Shown here in pieces: positions 5,297 to 5,768 of a DNA stretch of 5,768 bases (position 1 is the stretch's first letter; each line of letters begins with the position of its first letter). A program made the position numbers and the translations under genes. The DNA is from JARBAU01 sp029237525 (GTDB lineage Archaea > Thermoproteota > Nitrososphaeria > Nitrososphaerales > Nitrososphaeraceae), in the NCBI GenBank assembly GCA_036555705.1, contig DATBKT010000075.1:1-5768 (forward strand), in the 5' to 3' direction. The notes beneath the pieces were generated by a model. The model had not been told where the DNA came from and did not search any database. It saw only the letters and a list, made by a program, of their open reading frames with translations.

Positions 5297-5351
5297 GTGA
5301 TAGGACAAGACAGACATGCAAATCCCATTAGTTACCAACTTGTCCTATCAC
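5297..5351. repeat. Long hairpin element, copy 2
   Basis: GTGATAGGACAAG (5297-5309) pairs perfectly over 13 bases with CTTGTCCTATCAC (5339-5351). The loop is 29 bases and ends in CCCATTAGTTACCAA, identical to copy 1. Compared with copy 1, the outermost pair is G-C where copy 1 has A-T, and the innermost is G-C where copy 1 has G-T, so pairing is kept in both. A second TATCAC follows at 5354-5359 and could compete for the first arm. Copy 2 lies about 140 bases upstream of the exported-protein remnant and in the same orientation as copy 1. Confidence 0.6.
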
Positions 5352-5489
5352 TTTATCACTAATAAAAAAGAAATGAAACTCAACCAGTCACTCCCTATGC
5401 ACTTTACAGCAGCAATAGAAATTAACTTAGAAAGTCTAACCTGTAGTTTTATCTCAAATTGATAAATACTAAATATCTCCTAATTCGAT

Positions 5490-5768
5490 GTGAGTATCCA
5501 TAGGCATTCTTATGACAGCAGCAGCGGCTGCTGCTATAACTATAGTACTTGCGTCATTTGATGCGGCAAATGTCGTATATGCTCGAAACACAACGGTTCA
5601 CAGCAGGTAGCAAACATGACTAATGCTACTAACGCTACAACAACAATATCGAGACTAAATGCAAGTTATATTATTAATGCAATAAATGCCAAAATTAAAG
5701 CAATTTATGATCATGACCATAGCAATATTGAGATACCAACCAATTCAGAATTAGCAATAATTACAAGG
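5490..5768 (+). pseudogene. Frame-disrupted exported small protein, copy 2, cut by the window end
   Basis: This is the second copy of the gene at 1049-1395. Upstream similarity begins near 5422 (TTAGAAAGTCTAACCTGTAG against TTAGAAAGTATAACCTGTAA at 988). The equivalent GTG (5490) is followed by a 2-base deletion relative to copy 1. The signal-peptide frame must therefore use the ATG at 5512: MTAAAAAAITIVLASFDAAN, then VVYARNTTVHSR and TAG at 5608-5610 (32 aa). The mature part continues in a different frame from an ATG at 5616 to the window edge: MTNATNATTTISRLNASYII, then NAINAKIKAIYDHDHSNIEI and PTNSELAIITR. The Asn/Thr-rich start has several N-x-T sequons, as in archaeal surface proteins. 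An ATAAAT box at about 5462 lies 27 bases before the GTG. The function is unknown. The second piece could be a separate short gene, but the match to copy 1 favours a broken one. Confidence 0.5.

Noticed and set aside
1693..5351. A CRISPR array or tRNA gene at the hairpins
   Set aside because: There are only two copies 3.6 kb apart with no regular spacers, and no cloverleaf, T-loop or acceptor pattern can be found.

Overview
The window is AT-rich and looks archaeal, most likely an ammonia-oxidising thaumarchaeon of the Nitrososphaera/Nitrosocosmicus type. The grounds are leaderless-style promoters (an AT-rich TATA box about 25-30 bases before the start codon and no Shine-Dalgarno), very small zinc-finger proteins, secreted Asn/Thr/Ser-rich proteins and low coding density. 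This assignment is an inference from style, not from a database match.

Layout. Positions 1-57 may be the 3' end of a plus-strand gene. On the minus strand, 722 down to 96 holds a compact run of three small reading frames: a 43-residue protein with two CxxC pairs, a frame-disrupted middle gene, and a 59-residue C2H2-like zinc-finger protein. A 39-residue single-span membrane protein follows on the plus strand (867-986). From 985 to 1395 lies the first copy of a decayed gene for a small exported protein. A fragment resembling the N-terminus of a short-chain dehydrogenase (from 1538) and a striking hairpin element (1693-1757) come next. About 500 bases without a convincing gene then lead to corA.

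Two intact full-length genes form the core. One is a CorA-family divalent-cation channel (2251-3366, TTG start). The other is an exported metallo-beta-lactamase-fold hydrolase (3565-4791) with a textbook TATA box and a complete set of metal ligands. They are co-directional, but a 198-base gap and the second gene's own promoter suggest separate transcription. A T-rich terminator follows at about 4810.

The right end repeats the left. A second hairpin (5297-5351) shares its stem, a 15-base loop motif and its 3' flank with the first. A second copy of the exported-protein gene (about 5422 to the window end) shares upstream region, signal peptide and mature N-terminus with the first, and is also frame-disrupted. 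CorA and the hydrolase therefore sit between direct copies of two different repeated units in a region full of gene remnants. The hairpin pair, whose closing base pairs differ in a pairing-preserving way, is the most interesting signal here.
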